A DNA stretch of 64,000 bases, from positions 124,001-188,000 of the forward strand of contig JALCBP010000001.1 of NCBI GenBank assembly GCA_028066355.1, given 5' to 3'. The position numbers were made by a program, and so were the translations under genes. Shown here one piece after another: positions 9,136 to 17,237 of this stretch (position 1 is the stretch's first letter; each line of letters starts with the position of its first letter). This stretch comes from UBA1268 sp002694955. Lineage in GTDB: Bacteria > Planctomycetota > Planctomycetia > Pirellulales > UBA1268. Below the pieces are notes generated by a model. That model saw nothing but the letters and a program-made list of their open reading frames with translations, was not told the DNA's origin and made no database searches.

Positions 9136-9663
9136 CTACTCTGAAACACCGGTCTGTGGCGATGCTGATTGTTCGGCGTTTCGAGACTTCTTTTGCCCCT
9201 TCACGAGAGCCGCTGGCCCCGGCAACTCACTCACACTCCCTCCAGCCGCCAAGATTTTCTCACGTGCCTGCTTACTGAACCGATGTGCTAATACAGACAA
9301 TGACTTAGACAGTTTTCCGTCCCCTAAAATCTTCAACTCGTGCCAAATACCTTTCACAACACCAGAGGCACGCAGGAGTTCTGGCGTAACGTTTGTCCCC
9401 GCCTCAAATGCCGACTCTAGATCGGAAACATTAATACTCTTGACTATTCTGCCGTGACGATTGTTGAAGCCTCGTTTTGGAATCCGTCGAATAATCGGAC
9501 TCCGCCCACCTTCGAAAATCGAAGGAGCGCTCCACCCAGCTAACTGGCCCTGGCCTTTATGCCCACGGCCTGATGTCTTGCCATGGCCAGACCCCGGACC
9601 ACGACCTACACGGGAACGTTTACGATTTTTATGAATGCTTTTATTTACGTCATTGAGTCTCAT
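9136..9663 (-). CDS. rplO: Ribosomal protein uL15
   Basis: 175 residues from the ATG at 9663. It opens MRLNDVNKSIHKNRKRSRVG and has the Gly-rich basic arm GRGPGSGHGKTSGRGHKGQ and the GWSAPSIFEGGRSPIIRRIPKRGF core. The C-terminal 25 residues are an extra low-complexity tail. Only 50 bases separate it from rpsE, so rpmD (uL30), normally found here, is absent. Confidence 0.96.
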   Translation of the reverse strand: MRLNDVNKSIHKNRKRSRVGRGPGSGHGKTSGRGHKGQGQLAGWSAPSIFEGGRSPIIRRIPKRGFNNRHGRIVKSINVSDLESAFEAGTNVTPELLRASGVVKGIWHELKILGDGKLSKSLSVLAHRFSKQAREKILAAGGSVSELPGPAALVKGQKKSRNAEQSASPQTGVSE

Positions 9664-9713
9664 GAAGATACCTACTTAATCAAATCTTTTTAATGAACGT
9701 TATCTCATATGCC

Positions 9714-10229
9714 TTATGAATTCTCGGATAGGGCGACTCCTCGGAGCCGTTCTACGTCTTCCAACGTTCGCAGTTGCTTTAGACCATTGATTGTGGCTTT
9801 TACAAGGTTTAGGGGATTCACCGAACCGTGAGATTTTGTCAGCACATCCTTAATGCCGGCTGATTCACAGACAGCTCGGACTGCAGCGCCTGCAATAATT
9901 CCTGTACCAGGGCTCGCGGGCAACAAAATAATTTTTGACGTTCCGCTCCATCCCTCAACACGGTGTGGAATTGTTCCAGACACTAAAGGAACCTCAACAA
10001 GGTTCTTCATACCATCTTTAATGCCCTTCTCGACTGCAGGAGGCACTTCGTTTGCCTTTCCGTACCCGCAGCCAACTTTTCCCTTCCCATTCCCAACAAC
10101 AACAAGACCCGCGAAGCTAAATCGCCGACCGCCTTTAACAACAGTCGCACACCGGCGAACCTTCACCACTGTTTCAGTGAATTCGCCACCTGCTCGGGAT
10201 TCTCGTCCACCTGATGCGTTTCCTGCCAC
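9714..10229 (-). CDS. rpsE: Ribosomal protein uS5
   Basis: 171 residues from GTG at 10229, with AGGAG 6-7 bases upstream. It acts in the small-subunit decoding and mRNA entry region. Motifs: ETVVKVRRCATVVKGGRRF, the GKGKVGCGYGKANEVP loop, ASPGTGIIAGAAVRAV and the GSVNPLNLVKATINGL helix. It follows rplR by 24 bases. Confidence 0.97.
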   Translation of the reverse strand: MAGNASGGRESRAGGEFTETVVKVRRCATVVKGGRRFSFAGLVVVGNGKGKVGCGYGKANEVPPAVEKGIKDGMKNLVEVPLVSGTIPHRVEGWSGTSKIILLPASPGTGIIAGAAVRAVCESAGIKDVLTKSHGSVNPLNLVKATINGLKQLRTLEDVERLRGVALSENS

Positions 10230-10253
10230 GCTTAATCTCCTGAAATATTTTGC

Positions 10254-10622
10254 TTAGAATTCTAATCCTGCTTCACGTGCAGCCTCAGCCAAGGCTGCAA
10301 CACGACCGTGATACCGACACGAACCACGATCAAAACAGACTCGTGATACCCCTGCTGCTTTCGCCCGTTCGGCAACAGCCTTACCGATGGCAATAGCGGC
10401 GTCGCGATTACCACCAAAATCTACGCCTGACTTGATTTGCGGCTCGACGGTAGCAGCTGCAACGACCGTCTTCCCCGATGCGTCATCAATGACTTGTGCA
10501 TAAATATGTTTGTGACTACGGCGCACCGATAACCGTGGCCGCTCAGATGTCCCTCGAAGCGGTTTGCGAACACGATGGCGACGACGAGTTCGCTGTCGCA
10601 GTACTGATTTCGCATGATCCAT
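10254..10622 (-). CDS. rplR: Ribosomal protein uL18
   Basis: 122 residues from the ATG at 10622. It binds 5S rRNA in the central protuberance. It has a basic N-terminus (RQRTRRRHRVRKPLRGTSER), the RLSVRRSHKHIYAQVIDD strand and an ending FDRGSCRYHGRVAALAEAAR. Normal length and position between rplF and rpsE. Confidence 0.97.
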   Translation of the reverse strand: MDHAKSVLRQRTRRRHRVRKPLRGTSERPRLSVRRSHKHIYAQVIDDASGKTVVAAATVEPQIKSGVDFGGNRDAAIAIGKAVAERAKAAGVSRVCFDRGSCRYHGRVAALAEAAREAGLEF

Positions 10623-10671
10623 TTCAATTTCTCCTCGTTAGCACGCCAGCAGCCACATTTGGCACCTTGCG

Positions 10672-11217
10672 TTATTTTGTGACTGCCTTACCCGCTTTTC
10701 GACGAACTTGTTCGTTTTCGTAACGAATCCCTTTACCTTTATAGGGTTCAGGCTTCCGCAGCGAACGAACCTCGGCAGCAAACTGTCCGACCAACTGTTT
10801 GTCGATACCTTTGATATTAATGTGGGTCTGATCGGGACAGGTGACATTCAAACCTTTCGGAACCGGCACATGAAGTTCATTTGCAAAACCAACTCGTAGT
10901 TGCAGCACATCTTTTTGCAAGCTTGCAAGATACCCGACACCAACAATTTCTAAACGTTTTTCGTAACCTTTCGTGACACCCTCGACCATATTATTGACAA
11001 GCGCTCGAGTTAATCCATGTAGTGATCTCGACAGCCTTGCGTCGTCATCTCTTGAAACGCGAACAAGTGCAGCAGAATCATCAATATCAACACGGACCGC
11101 AGGGTGATGTTCATGCTCCAACTTGCCGAGTGGACCTTCGACCGATACTAAACGGTTGTCGACCTTCACATTGACACCTTGAGGGATGGCAACGGGGGCT
11201 TTACCGATTCGTGACAT
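10672..11217 (-). CDS. rplF: Ribosomal protein uL6
   Basis: 181 residues from the ATG at 11217. It sits near the factor-binding site of the large subunit. It opens MSRIGKAPVAIPQGVNVKV, has the HGLTRALVNNMVEGVTKGYE strand-helix and ends with RKPEPYKGKGIRYENEQVRR. It lies between rpsH and rplR. Confidence 0.97.
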   Translation of the reverse strand: MSRIGKAPVAIPQGVNVKVDNRLVSVEGPLGKLEHEHHPAVRVDIDDSAALVRVSRDDDARLSRSLHGLTRALVNNMVEGVTKGYEKRLEIVGVGYLASLQKDVLQLRVGFANELHVPVPKGLNVTCPDQTHINIKGIDKQLVGQFAAEVRSLRKPEPYKGKGIRYENEQVRRKAGKAVTK

Positions 11218-11299
11218 GCTGGAAACCTTTCTCTCGACTCAAGCTCGGCCTAGTGGCCGAATACATCGATTCCTTAACCTTGAATTGCTTTCTCAAAAC

Positions 11300-11695
11300 T
11301 CACCACAGTTCACACAAAACTTCACCACCGAGCTTTCGCTGCCTGGCTTCTCTGTCACTGACAACACCACTTGAGGTGGACAGGATTGAGATACCGAGCC
11401 CACCTAGAACAGGACGCAAACGGGCCGACCGGCTGTAGACGCGCCTGCCTGGCGTACTAATCCTTTTGATATGACGGATTAAACGCTCCCCATTAGGTCC
11501 ATACTTCAATTCAAGTTGGAGCACAGGAGCTGGCGAAGATTCGACTTCTCGCCAATCCCAAATGAATCCTTCTTTTTTTAATACATCAGCCAGGCCACGC
11601 TTCACCTTTGAAAAGGGCACGTCTACCGTTGGCCGTTCAACACGAACAGCGTTTCGGATACGAGTGAGCATGTCGGCTATCGGGTCGGTCATCAT
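11300..11695 (-). CDS. rpsH: Ribosomal protein uS8
   Basis: 131 residues. Two ATG codons stand in tandem at 11695 and 11692. AGGA lies 10 bases before the first and 13 before the second, so the first is used here although most homologues begin MTDPIADMLTRIRNA. The C-terminal rRNA-binding core is present (ISTPGRRVYS, then GGLGISILSTSSGVVSDREA). It binds 16S rRNA helix 21. The start lies 12 bases after the rpsN stop. Confidence 0.97.
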   Translation of the reverse strand: MMTDPIADMLTRIRNAVRVERPTVDVPFSKVKRGLADVLKKEGFIWDWREVESSPAPVLQLELKYGPNGERLIRHIKRISTPGRRVYSRSARLRPVLGGLGISILSTSSGVVSDREARQRKLGGEVLCELW

Positions 11696-11707
11696 ATGAT
11701 TTCGTTC

Positions 11708-11893
11708 CTACCAACTGGCCTTACGAACACCCGGAATGTTGCCTTGGTCAGCCAACTTCCGGAAACAAATGCGACAGATTCCAAACTTGCGGTAAACCGC
11801 TCGAGGCCTGCCACACAGCATGCAACGACGAATAGTTCGGGTCGAAAATTTTGGTGGCCGCTCTGCAGCGGCAATTTTGGATTTACTTGCCAT
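11708..11893 (-). CDS. rpsN: Ribosomal protein uS14, zinc-binding short form
   Basis: 61 residues, exactly the length of the zinc type, if the ATG at 11893 (MASKSKIAAAERPPKF) is used rather than the one seven codons upstream. Two CxxC pairs (RCMLCGRP and GICRICFRKLAD) form the zinc site. It ends with the conserved GVRKASW. It helps assemble the small-subunit head. Located between rplE and rpsH. Confidence 0.95.
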   Translation of the reverse strand: MASKSKIAAAERPPKFSTRTIRRCMLCGRPRAVYRKFGICRICFRKLADQGNIPGVRKASW

Positions 11894-11949
11894 AATTTTT
11901 TCAACCGTCAGCAATAAATACTGACGGCTTTGAGTTATTTACAGAACTG

Positions 11950-12570
11950 CTACGCCGCAGTTCCTCCTTCCTCCTCAGTTTTCTTCATGGGGAGTCCCAT
12001 TGCACGCAACAGGACTCGGGCATCATCATCACTATCTGCTGTCGTCACCACGGTAATATTCATTCCCTGTGGGCGAGTGAATTTATCCGGATTAATTTCT
12101 GGAAAAACCATCTGTTCAGAGAGGCCGAGGCTGTAGTTACCGCAACCATCGAACGCCTTAGCCGAAAGGCCACGAAAGTCCCTGACTCGTGGAAGTGCTA
12201 ACGCAATGAGGCGATCGAGAAACTCGTACATCCTTCGCCCTCTCAGCGTCACCTTGCATCCGATTGGCAAGTCTTCCCTCAACTTGAACCCAGAAACTGC
12301 TTTGCGCGACAATGTTGCTACTGGCTTCTGGCCTGCTATTTGACTGAGCGCTGCCATGGCCTCTTCGAGATGTTTTTTCTCGGTAACTGCTGTTCCGACA
12401 CCCATGTTAATTACGATCTTTTCAATCTGTGGAATCGCGTGGGGATTCTTTCTGGAAAGCTTTTCTGCAAGTGCTGGACGGACTGTCGTGTTATACAGTT
12501 CCTGCAGCCGCGGTGTTCCCGCTGCTGATTCGCTCCCAGAACCTTGTGCAGACTTTGACTTTTTTGCCAT
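11950..12570 (-). CDS. rplE: Ribosomal protein uL5
   Basis: 206 residues from the ATG at 12570, which has AGGGA upstream and gives a short Lys/Ser-rich leader (MAKKSKSAQGSGS). A second in-frame ATG at 12639 would add 23 residues and cannot be excluded. Core motifs: PQIEKIVINMGVGTAV, AISGFKLREDLPIG-like, LRGRRMYEFLDRLIALALPRVRDF and MNITVVTTADSDDDARVLL. It binds 5S rRNA and contacts tRNA in the P site. Confidence 0.95.
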   Translation of the reverse strand: MAKKSKSAQGSGSESAAGTPRLQELYNTTVRPALAEKLSRKNPHAIPQIEKIVINMGVGTAVTEKKHLEEAMAALSQIAGQKPVATLSRKAVSGFKLREDLPIGCKVTLRGRRMYEFLDRLIALALPRVRDFRGLSAKAFDGCGNYSLGLSEQMVFPEINPDKFTRPQGMNITVVTTADSDDDARVLLRAMGLPMKKTEEEGGTAA

Positions 12571-12667
12571 TTCCGTTTCCCTTAATTCAACCGTATCCGA
12601 AACTCTCTTTTTGCCTGTTTTTGTAGGCCCCAACACCATCTGTCCCTAAACACAACTTTGTCTGGTT

Positions 12668-13000
12668 TCAGCCAGCTCTCGACCGCCCTATCTCGCCTTG
12701 TTCACTACCACACTTCCGGCAGACTCGTTTCTTTGATCCATCGGCCAAAGAAACACCAAGCCGTGATGCCTTCCCGCAGTCCGCACAGAAGAACAAAACA
12801 TTTGACGCATCAATCGGCATCTCTTTACTGAGTCGCCCGCCCTGAGGATTCTTCTGACTTCTTTTAATGTGCCGATAGACTCGGTTTACTCCTTCGACGA
12901 CGAGTTTGCCGTTGGCAGAATCCACAGAGAGAACACGTGCACGCGTCCCTCGTGAGTTACCCGATCGAACTTCAACTGTGTCACCTGTACGAATCAACAT
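12668..13000 (-). CDS. rplX: Ribosomal protein uL24
   Basis: 110 residues. The ATG at 13000 overlaps the rplN stop as TGATG, so translation is probably coupled; the extra TTG codon upstream is not needed. The KOW motif is at the N-terminus (GDTVEVRSGNSRGTRARVL) and the C-terminal part has two CxxC pairs (FCADCGKA and VCRKCGSE) that may bind zinc. It is an assembly initiator of the large subunit, close to the tunnel exit. Confidence 0.95.
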   Translation of the reverse strand: MLIRTGDTVEVRSGNSRGTRARVLSVDSANGKLVVEGVNRVYRHIKRSQKNPQGGRLSKEMPIDASNVLFFCADCGKASRLGVSLADGSKKRVCRKCGSEQGEIGRSRAG

Positions 13001-13368
13001 CAAATCACCTCACTCGCAAGACTTACAATTTTCATGAAATTGCGGTCTCGCAACTCACGGGCTACTGCACCAAAGATTCGAGTGCCCCTTGGATTTTTAT
13101 CACTATCAACAATCACGCACGCATTGGAGTCAAACCGGACGTAGCTTCCATCACTTCGGCGAGTCGGGCTCTTGACGCGAACAATAACCGCTTTCACAAC
13201 TGCCTTCTTTTTGACATCACTTCCAGGAATCACACTTTTCACGCTACAAACAATCACGTCACCAAGTCCAGCGGTTCGCTTCTTGCTACCACCGAGAACC
13301 TTGAAGCACATAACTTCTTTTGCACCTGTGTTATCAGCGACTGTGAGCCGCGACTGCATTTGAATCAT
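13000..13368 (-). CDS. rplN: Ribosomal protein uL14
   Basis: 122 residues from the ATG at 13368. It opens MIQMQSRLTVADNTGAKEVM, the strongest family signature, and ends RELRDRNFMKIVSLASEVI. Its start overlaps the rpsQ stop by four bases (ATGA), and its stop overlaps the rplX start by one. It lies at the subunit interface and is a binding site for RsfS, which is also encoded in this window. Confidence 0.97.
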   Translation of the reverse strand: MIQMQSRLTVADNTGAKEVMCFKVLGGSKKRTAGLGDVIVCSVKSVIPGSDVKKKAVVKAVIVRVKSPTRRSDGSYVRFDSNACVIVDSDKNPRGTRIFGAVARELRDRNFMKIVSLASEVI

Positions 13369-13754
13369 CCGTCAACTCCCTCTTCATCACCTGAACCGCC
13401 CGCAGTCGCCTCAATAGACTGGCCTGTTGCCTTTGCTTCTTCATCACGAACTGAAGCTTCACGCATCTCGGTGGCTCTTGCTCCGGACCGCAGGGCTGCC
13501 AAGTCGACGGCAGTGCTTTTTGCAACAACTCGTACTAATTCCCAACGTTTTGTCCTGCTGCGCGGAGGGCACTCAATGATCTCAACAAGATCACCGGGCG
13601 CTGACTCTTCCGTCTCGTCGTGTACATGACAGACAGTTCGGCTGTGCAAAATACGTCCATACTTCGGATGGCGAACTATCCGTGGAATCTCAACGCGTCG
13701 GGTTTTACTTGATGCAGCACTTGTTACCGTGCCGGTTTCAATTTTTTTTGGCAT
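13365..13754 (-). CDS. rpsQ: Ribosomal protein uS17, extended
   Basis: 129 residues from the ATG at 13754. The OB-fold core (GTVTSAASSKTRRVEIPRIV, HPKYGRILHSRTVCHVHDE, then EIIECPPRSRTKRWELVRVV) ends near residue 85. The remaining 45 residues are an acidic, low-complexity tail not found in the usual 80-90 residue protein. The stop overlaps rplN by four bases. Confidence 0.95.
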   Translation of the reverse strand: MPKKIETGTVTSAASSKTRRVEIPRIVRHPKYGRILHSRTVCHVHDETEESAPGDLVEIIECPPRSRTKRWELVRVVAKSTAVDLAALRSGARATEMREASVRDEEAKATGQSIEATAGGSGDEEGVDG

Positions 13755-13849
13755 ACCTGTTTGTCCTGGCGGCTTTGTTCCGCTGATTACGTTTCTGTTC
13801 TTATTGAATTAGTCGCTGACGTGCTCTGCTACCTTTTCTCTACTTACTA

Positions 13850-14098
13850 CTAAATTTGAGAAGTTGACTCACCTTCTCCAGTCACTTTGTCACCGGAAAC
13901 GCCAGCTTCCCGACTTCGTTCTCCTAAAACTGTCTGGCAACGAGCAATAAGCTTCCTCTGTTTTCGCATTTCAGACGGTGCTGCGAGTTTCTCTGTTTGA
14001 GACTGAATACGCAGACGAAATAGCGATTCAGCCGCGTCTTTCCAGACAAGCCGAATCTGCTCGTCACTCATTTCTCGTAATTCTGTTGCCTTTGTCAT
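13850..14098 (-). CDS. rpmC: Ribosomal protein uL29
   Basis: 82 residues from the ATG at 14098. The family is shown by ELREMSDEQIRLVWKDAAES and LRIQSQTEKLAAPSEMRKQRK followed by IARCQTVLGER. The C-terminal 15 residues are an additional tail. It is a tunnel-exit protein next to uL23. Placed between rplP and rpsQ, with a 95-base spacer to rpsQ in which I see no gene. Confidence 0.93.
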   Translation of the reverse strand: MTKATELREMSDEQIRLVWKDAAESLFRLRIQSQTEKLAAPSEMRKQRKLIARCQTVLGERSREAGVSGDKVTGEGESTSQI

Positions 14099-14167
14099 CG
14101 ATTCATTTCTTTTCTGTGCATGAAACCGTGTCGGTTCCTGGAACGCCTGTACTCGGATTCTCCTGAA

Positions 14168-14584
14168 CTACATTGTCCTCTTTTTAACCATTCGTACTCG
14201 TACCGGCATCTTGTGCGCAAGACGTGCAAAGCACACCTTTGCAACATCTTCCGTCACGCCACCAACCTCAAACAGGACCGTTCCCGGGCGTATCACTGCA
14301 GCCCAGAAATCAGGTTCACCTTTACCTTTACCCATACGGGTTTCCAATGGGATAGAGGTAATTGACTTGTGTGGAAACACGCGTATATACAGTCGCCCAC
14401 CGCCCCGCAGGTATTGCTGGGCAGCAATTCGGCCGGCCTCGATCGTGGCAGCAGGAAGCCAACCCGGCTGTTCGGCTTGGAGTCCGAACTCACCGAAGAT
14501 GACCCTATTACCACGAGTCGCCTCACCTTTTATACGACCTCTTTGGCTTTTTCGGTGTTTGACCCTCTTGGGCATCAGCGGCAT
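14168..14584 (-). CDS. rplP: Ribosomal protein uL16, overlapping rpsC by 62 bases
   Basis: 138 residues. The ATG at 14584 (MPLMPKRVKHRKSQRGRIKG) has GAGGAG seven bases upstream, inside rpsC. The overlap 14523-14584 is therefore coding in two frames: it gives the conserved basic N-terminus of uL16 and the basic C-terminus of uS3. Even the shorter start at 14575 would overlap by 53 bases. Core motifs: GWLPAATIEAGRIAAQQYL, VFPHKSITSIPLETRMGKGKG. The protein sits near the A site of the large subunit. Confidence 0.95.
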   Translation of the reverse strand: MPLMPKRVKHRKSQRGRIKGEATRGNRVIFGEFGLQAEQPGWLPAATIEAGRIAAQQYLRGGGRLYIRVFPHKSITSIPLETRMGKGKGEPDFWAAVIRPGTVLFEVGGVTEDVAKVCFARLAHKMPVRVRMVKKRTM

Positions 14585-15218
14585 CGCCGTTCTCCTCGTA
14601 CATCCCTTGGTTCACCCACACCTGGACACCGATATGTCCCTGAGCTGTGGCTGCTTCACAAAATCCATAATCAATCTTTGCTCGTAAAGTAGACAGAGGC
14701 ATCGACCCCGCAATGCTTTTCTCACATCGCGACATTTCAGCTCCCCCTAGTCTGCCAGCCAGCTGAATTTTGACGCCTTTCGCGCCAGCATCCATGGTGG
14801 ACTCAATTGTTCGTTTCAATGTCCTTCGAAAGGCTGCCCGTTTCATCAACTGGTCTGCAATATCTTCCGCAACAAGTTGGGCCTGAATTTCAGGCCGCGT
14901 AATTTCTTCAACCTTGAGATTTACTCTTCGGCCGAGCAGTTCCTGCAATTCGTCTTGTAAGCGATCGACTTCTTGACCCTTTCGGCCAATAATTACACCC
15001 GGGCGAGCGGAATGCAGAATGACCTTAACCTCATCACGCGTTCGCTCGATTTCAACCTTTGCGATAGCCGCCGACCGATACTTCTTCTTCATGAAGCGAC
15101 GAACCTTGAAGTCTTCAAGAAGCAAGCCTCGAAACTCTTTTTTGGGCGCATACCAACGGCTCTTCCACGGCTCGGTAATGCCGGTGCGGAATCCAGTTGG
15201 ATTTACTTTTTGACCCAT
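14523..15218 (-). CDS. rpsC: Ribosomal protein uS3
   Basis: 231 residues from the ATG at 15218, opening MGQKVNPTGFRTGITEPWKS. The KH domain loop is VIIGRKGQEVDRL, and the C-terminal domain has GAKGVKIQLAGRLGGAEMSR. It forms the mRNA entry channel. The last 20 residues (rich in Gln, Lys and Arg) are read across the start of rplP. Confidence 0.97.
   Translation of the reverse strand: MGQKVNPTGFRTGITEPWKSRWYAPKKEFRGLLLEDFKVRRFMKKKYRSAAIAKVEIERTRDEVKVILHSARPGVIIGRKGQEVDRLQDELQELLGRRVNLKVEEITRPEIQAQLVAEDIADQLMKRAAFRRTLKRTIESTMDAGAKGVKIQLAGRLGGAEMSRCEKSIAGSMPLSTLRAKIDYGFCEAATAQGHIGVQVWVNQGMYEENGDAADAQEGQTPKKPKRSYKR
14592..14597 (-). promoter_or_regulatory. Shine-Dalgarno site of rplP inside the rpsC coding region
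   Basis: GAGGAG on the minus strand, seven bases before the rplP ATG. It encodes the Glu-Glu near the end of uS3. Its position fixes the long rpsC/rplP overlap. Confidence 0.7.
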
Positions 15219-15265
15219 TTTCTTTTCCCTTTTGTGTTTTCCGAGTAATCAGTCAACGACCGTGG

Positions 15266-15652
15266 CTATTCCTCAGTTCCTGCCTCACCAGAAGTTTGGC
15301 TGCCGTCAGAACTTGCCACGGCGACCGTATCCAGTGAAACCTTAATGTGTGACATCCTTTTCTTTATTTCGTAGGCCATGCCACGCGCTCTCGGCTGATA
15401 CCGCTTAAACATCGGCCCGCCGTCAATTCGTGCATCGACCACGACAAGATCATCGACACCAGGAGCCTGCTGATGTTCAGCATTCCCAAGTGCACTTTTA
15501 ATAACTTTCTCCAACATCCGAGCACCACGGTGAGGCTGGAAACGCAGGATATCCAATGCCTCGTCTGCAAACTTGCCGCGAACAAGGCTGGCAAGATGCC
15601 GTACCTTACGGGCACTGATCCGGGCGTATTTGTGCGTTGCTGTATAGGCCAT
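15266..15652 (-). CDS. rplV: Ribosomal protein uL22
   Basis: 128 residues from the ATG at 15652, with GAGGT just upstream; the longer frame to 15730 would run 68 bases into rpsS and is rejected. Motifs: KYARISARKVRHLASLVRGK, KVIKSALGNAEHQ, and VDARIDGGPMFKRYQPRARG at the tunnel hairpin. The hairpin reaches into the exit tunnel. Ten bases separate it from rpsS. Confidence 0.95.
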   Translation of the reverse strand: MAYTATHKYARISARKVRHLASLVRGKFADEALDILRFQPHRGARMLEKVIKSALGNAEHQQAPGVDDLVVVDARIDGGPMFKRYQPRARGMAYEIKKRMSHIKVSLDTVAVASSDGSQTSGEAGTEE

Positions 15653-15662
15653 GAATACCTCG

Positions 15663-15929
15663 TTACTTTCCCTTCCCGCCATGACCTCGAAAGGTACGGC
15701 TGGGTGAAAACTCTCCAAGTTTGTGACCAACCATGTCCTCTGTCACAAACACCTTCAGGTGCTGCTTACCATTATGAACCATGAAGGTCAGCCCAATAAA
15801 TTCGGGCACAATCGTACAAGCACGTGACCATGTCTTGATTGGGTCACGATCACCACCAGACAGTTGCTTCTCAACTTTTTCATAAAGCCGAGGATCAACG
15901 AATGGTCCTTTTTTTGAACTGCGTCCCAT
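15663..15929 (-). CDS. rpsS: Ribosomal protein uS19
   Basis: 88 residues from the ATG at 15929. It opens MGRSSKKGPFVDPRLYEKVE, with TWSRACTIVPEFIGLTFMVH and the GHKLGEFSPSRTFRGHGG tail. It is a head protein that forms a complex with uS13. Between rplB and rplV. Confidence 0.97.
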   Translation of the reverse strand: MGRSSKKGPFVDPRLYEKVEKQLSGGDRDPIKTWSRACTIVPEFIGLTFMVHNGKQHLKVFVTEDMVGHKLGEFSPSRTFRGHGGKGK

Positions 15930-15996
15930 GATCTACCTTCCAGTTGCCTTATTCACACCTACGTGTCGCTTTTTTGCCTATTCTTCAAATTTGTTT

Positions 15997-16854
15997 TTAC
16001 TTCACCCGAATCTGCCCGTACCGCTTACTCTTTCGGCGCCGGATAATTGATGCACCTGATGGTTTCCGAGGCTTTCTCGTTCCGCCACCTTTCGCACTTT
16101 TACCTGTCGGGCTGACAGGATGACGACCACCTTTTGTTCTCCCCTCACCACCACCATGCGGATGATCAATCGGGTTCATTGCTGTGCCACGGACATGAGG
16201 TCTCCTACCGAGCCAACGGCTTCGACCAGCTTTTCCAAGCCGAACATTCATATGCTCTGAGTTTCCGATAGCTCCAATAGTTGCACGGCAGGCTGCCGGA
16301 ACACGACGAATTTCACCGGAAGGTAACGATATTTGTGCCCAGCCTGCTTCGCGGGCCATGAGTGTTGCTGAGGTTCCAGCCGACCTACACATCCGACCAC
16401 CTCGGCCTGGCTGAAGCTCAATATTGTGAACTGTGGTACTTAAAGGAATTGCTGATAACGGCAATGAGTTGCCGACTTCCGGACTTGCATCAGCACCGCT
16501 AACCACCGTGCCGCCTACTTTGAGCCCGTCCGGAGACAAAATAAACCGCTTCTCACCATCGGCATAATGAATGAGAGCGATGCGGCACGTTCGGTTTGGA
16601 TCATATTGAATGGAGTCAACCTTGCCGGGAATACCATCTTTGTTGCGGCGGAAATCAATCAGGCGGTAATGCTGCATATGGCCACCACCACGATGGCGAG
16701 CTGTAATCTTGCCTTGATTATTACGGCCACCATTTTTCTTTTTCCGTACTCGCAAGTTCTTCGGAACGCTTGCACCGGGGGTCAATTCAGCAAAATCCGA
16801 CACACTCGCGGTGCGGCGTCCGGCACTTGTCGGCTTGTAAATTCGAATTCCCAT
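15997..16854 (-). CDS. rplB: Ribosomal protein uL2
   Basis: 285 residues from the ATG at 16854, near the family's usual 275. The conserved peptidyl-transferase region loop is present (NPIDHPHGGGEGRTKGG with the key His), as are GRNNQGKITARHRGGGHMQH and LQPGRGGRMCRSAGTSA. It stabilises the peptidyl transferase centre and subunit joining. Confidence 0.97.
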   Translation of the reverse strand: MGIRIYKPTSAGRRTASVSDFAELTPGASVPKNLRVRKKKNGGRNNQGKITARHRGGGHMQHYRLIDFRRNKDGIPGKVDSIQYDPNRTCRIALIHYADGEKRFILSPDGLKVGGTVVSGADASPEVGNSLPLSAIPLSTTVHNIELQPGRGGRMCRSAGTSATLMAREAGWAQISLPSGEIRRVPAACRATIGAIGNSEHMNVRLGKAGRSRWLGRRPHVRGTAMNPIDHPHGGGEGRTKGGRHPVSPTGKSAKGGGTRKPRKPSGASIIRRRKSKRYGQIRVK

Positions 16855-16913
16855 TAATCAGTACTTCCCGTCAATACGTTCTTCTTAACAACCTGTAAAC
16901 AAAATTACTGAAA

Positions 16914-17234
16914 CTAAAAGAGCGTGATCTTATCCTCTGCATTGAGTGTCACAATTGCCTTTTTCCACGGCTTCGTGCTCCCTCGACGCATGCGACTACG
17001 ACGCATCTTGCCAAGCCTGTTTTGCACTGCGACCTTGCTGACTCGCACCTGAAACAGTTCTTCAATCGCATGGCGAATGTCTGCTTTACTTGCAGCCGTT
17101 GCAACTTCAAACGCATATGCATTGTTACGATTGGCACGATGCATGCCCTTCTCTGTCACCAACGGCCGAACAATCACCTGGTGCGGTGCTAGATTAGGAT
17201 TCAGTTTTGGTGCTGGGGGGATAGGAACCGCCAT
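16914..17234 (-). CDS. rplW: Ribosomal protein uL23
   Basis: 106 residues from the ATG at 17234. It opens with a Pro-rich leader, then the core VIVRPLVTEKGMHRANRNNA, DIRHAIEELFQVRVSKVAVQ and the basic loop GKMRRSRMRRGSTKPWKKA. It is the main docking site for SRP and trigger factor at the tunnel exit. Three bases follow the rplD stop. Confidence 0.96.
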   Translation of the reverse strand: MAVPIPPAPKLNPNLAPHQVIVRPLVTEKGMHRANRNNAYAFEVATAASKADIRHAIEELFQVRVSKVAVQNRLGKMRRSRMRRGSTKPWKKAIVTLNAEDKITLF

Positions 17235-17237
17235 GAG

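Noticed and set aside
9664..9713. Possible rpmD between rpsE and rplO
   Set aside because: Only 50 bases; far too short for uL30.
12937..13629. A 230-residue plus-strand open frame across rplX, rplN and rpsQ
   Set aside because: It is the shadow of three firmly identified ribosomal protein genes.
15266..15730. Longer rplV starting at 15730
   Set aside because: It overlaps rpsS by 68 bases and adds non-family residues; GAGGT precedes the ATG at 15652.
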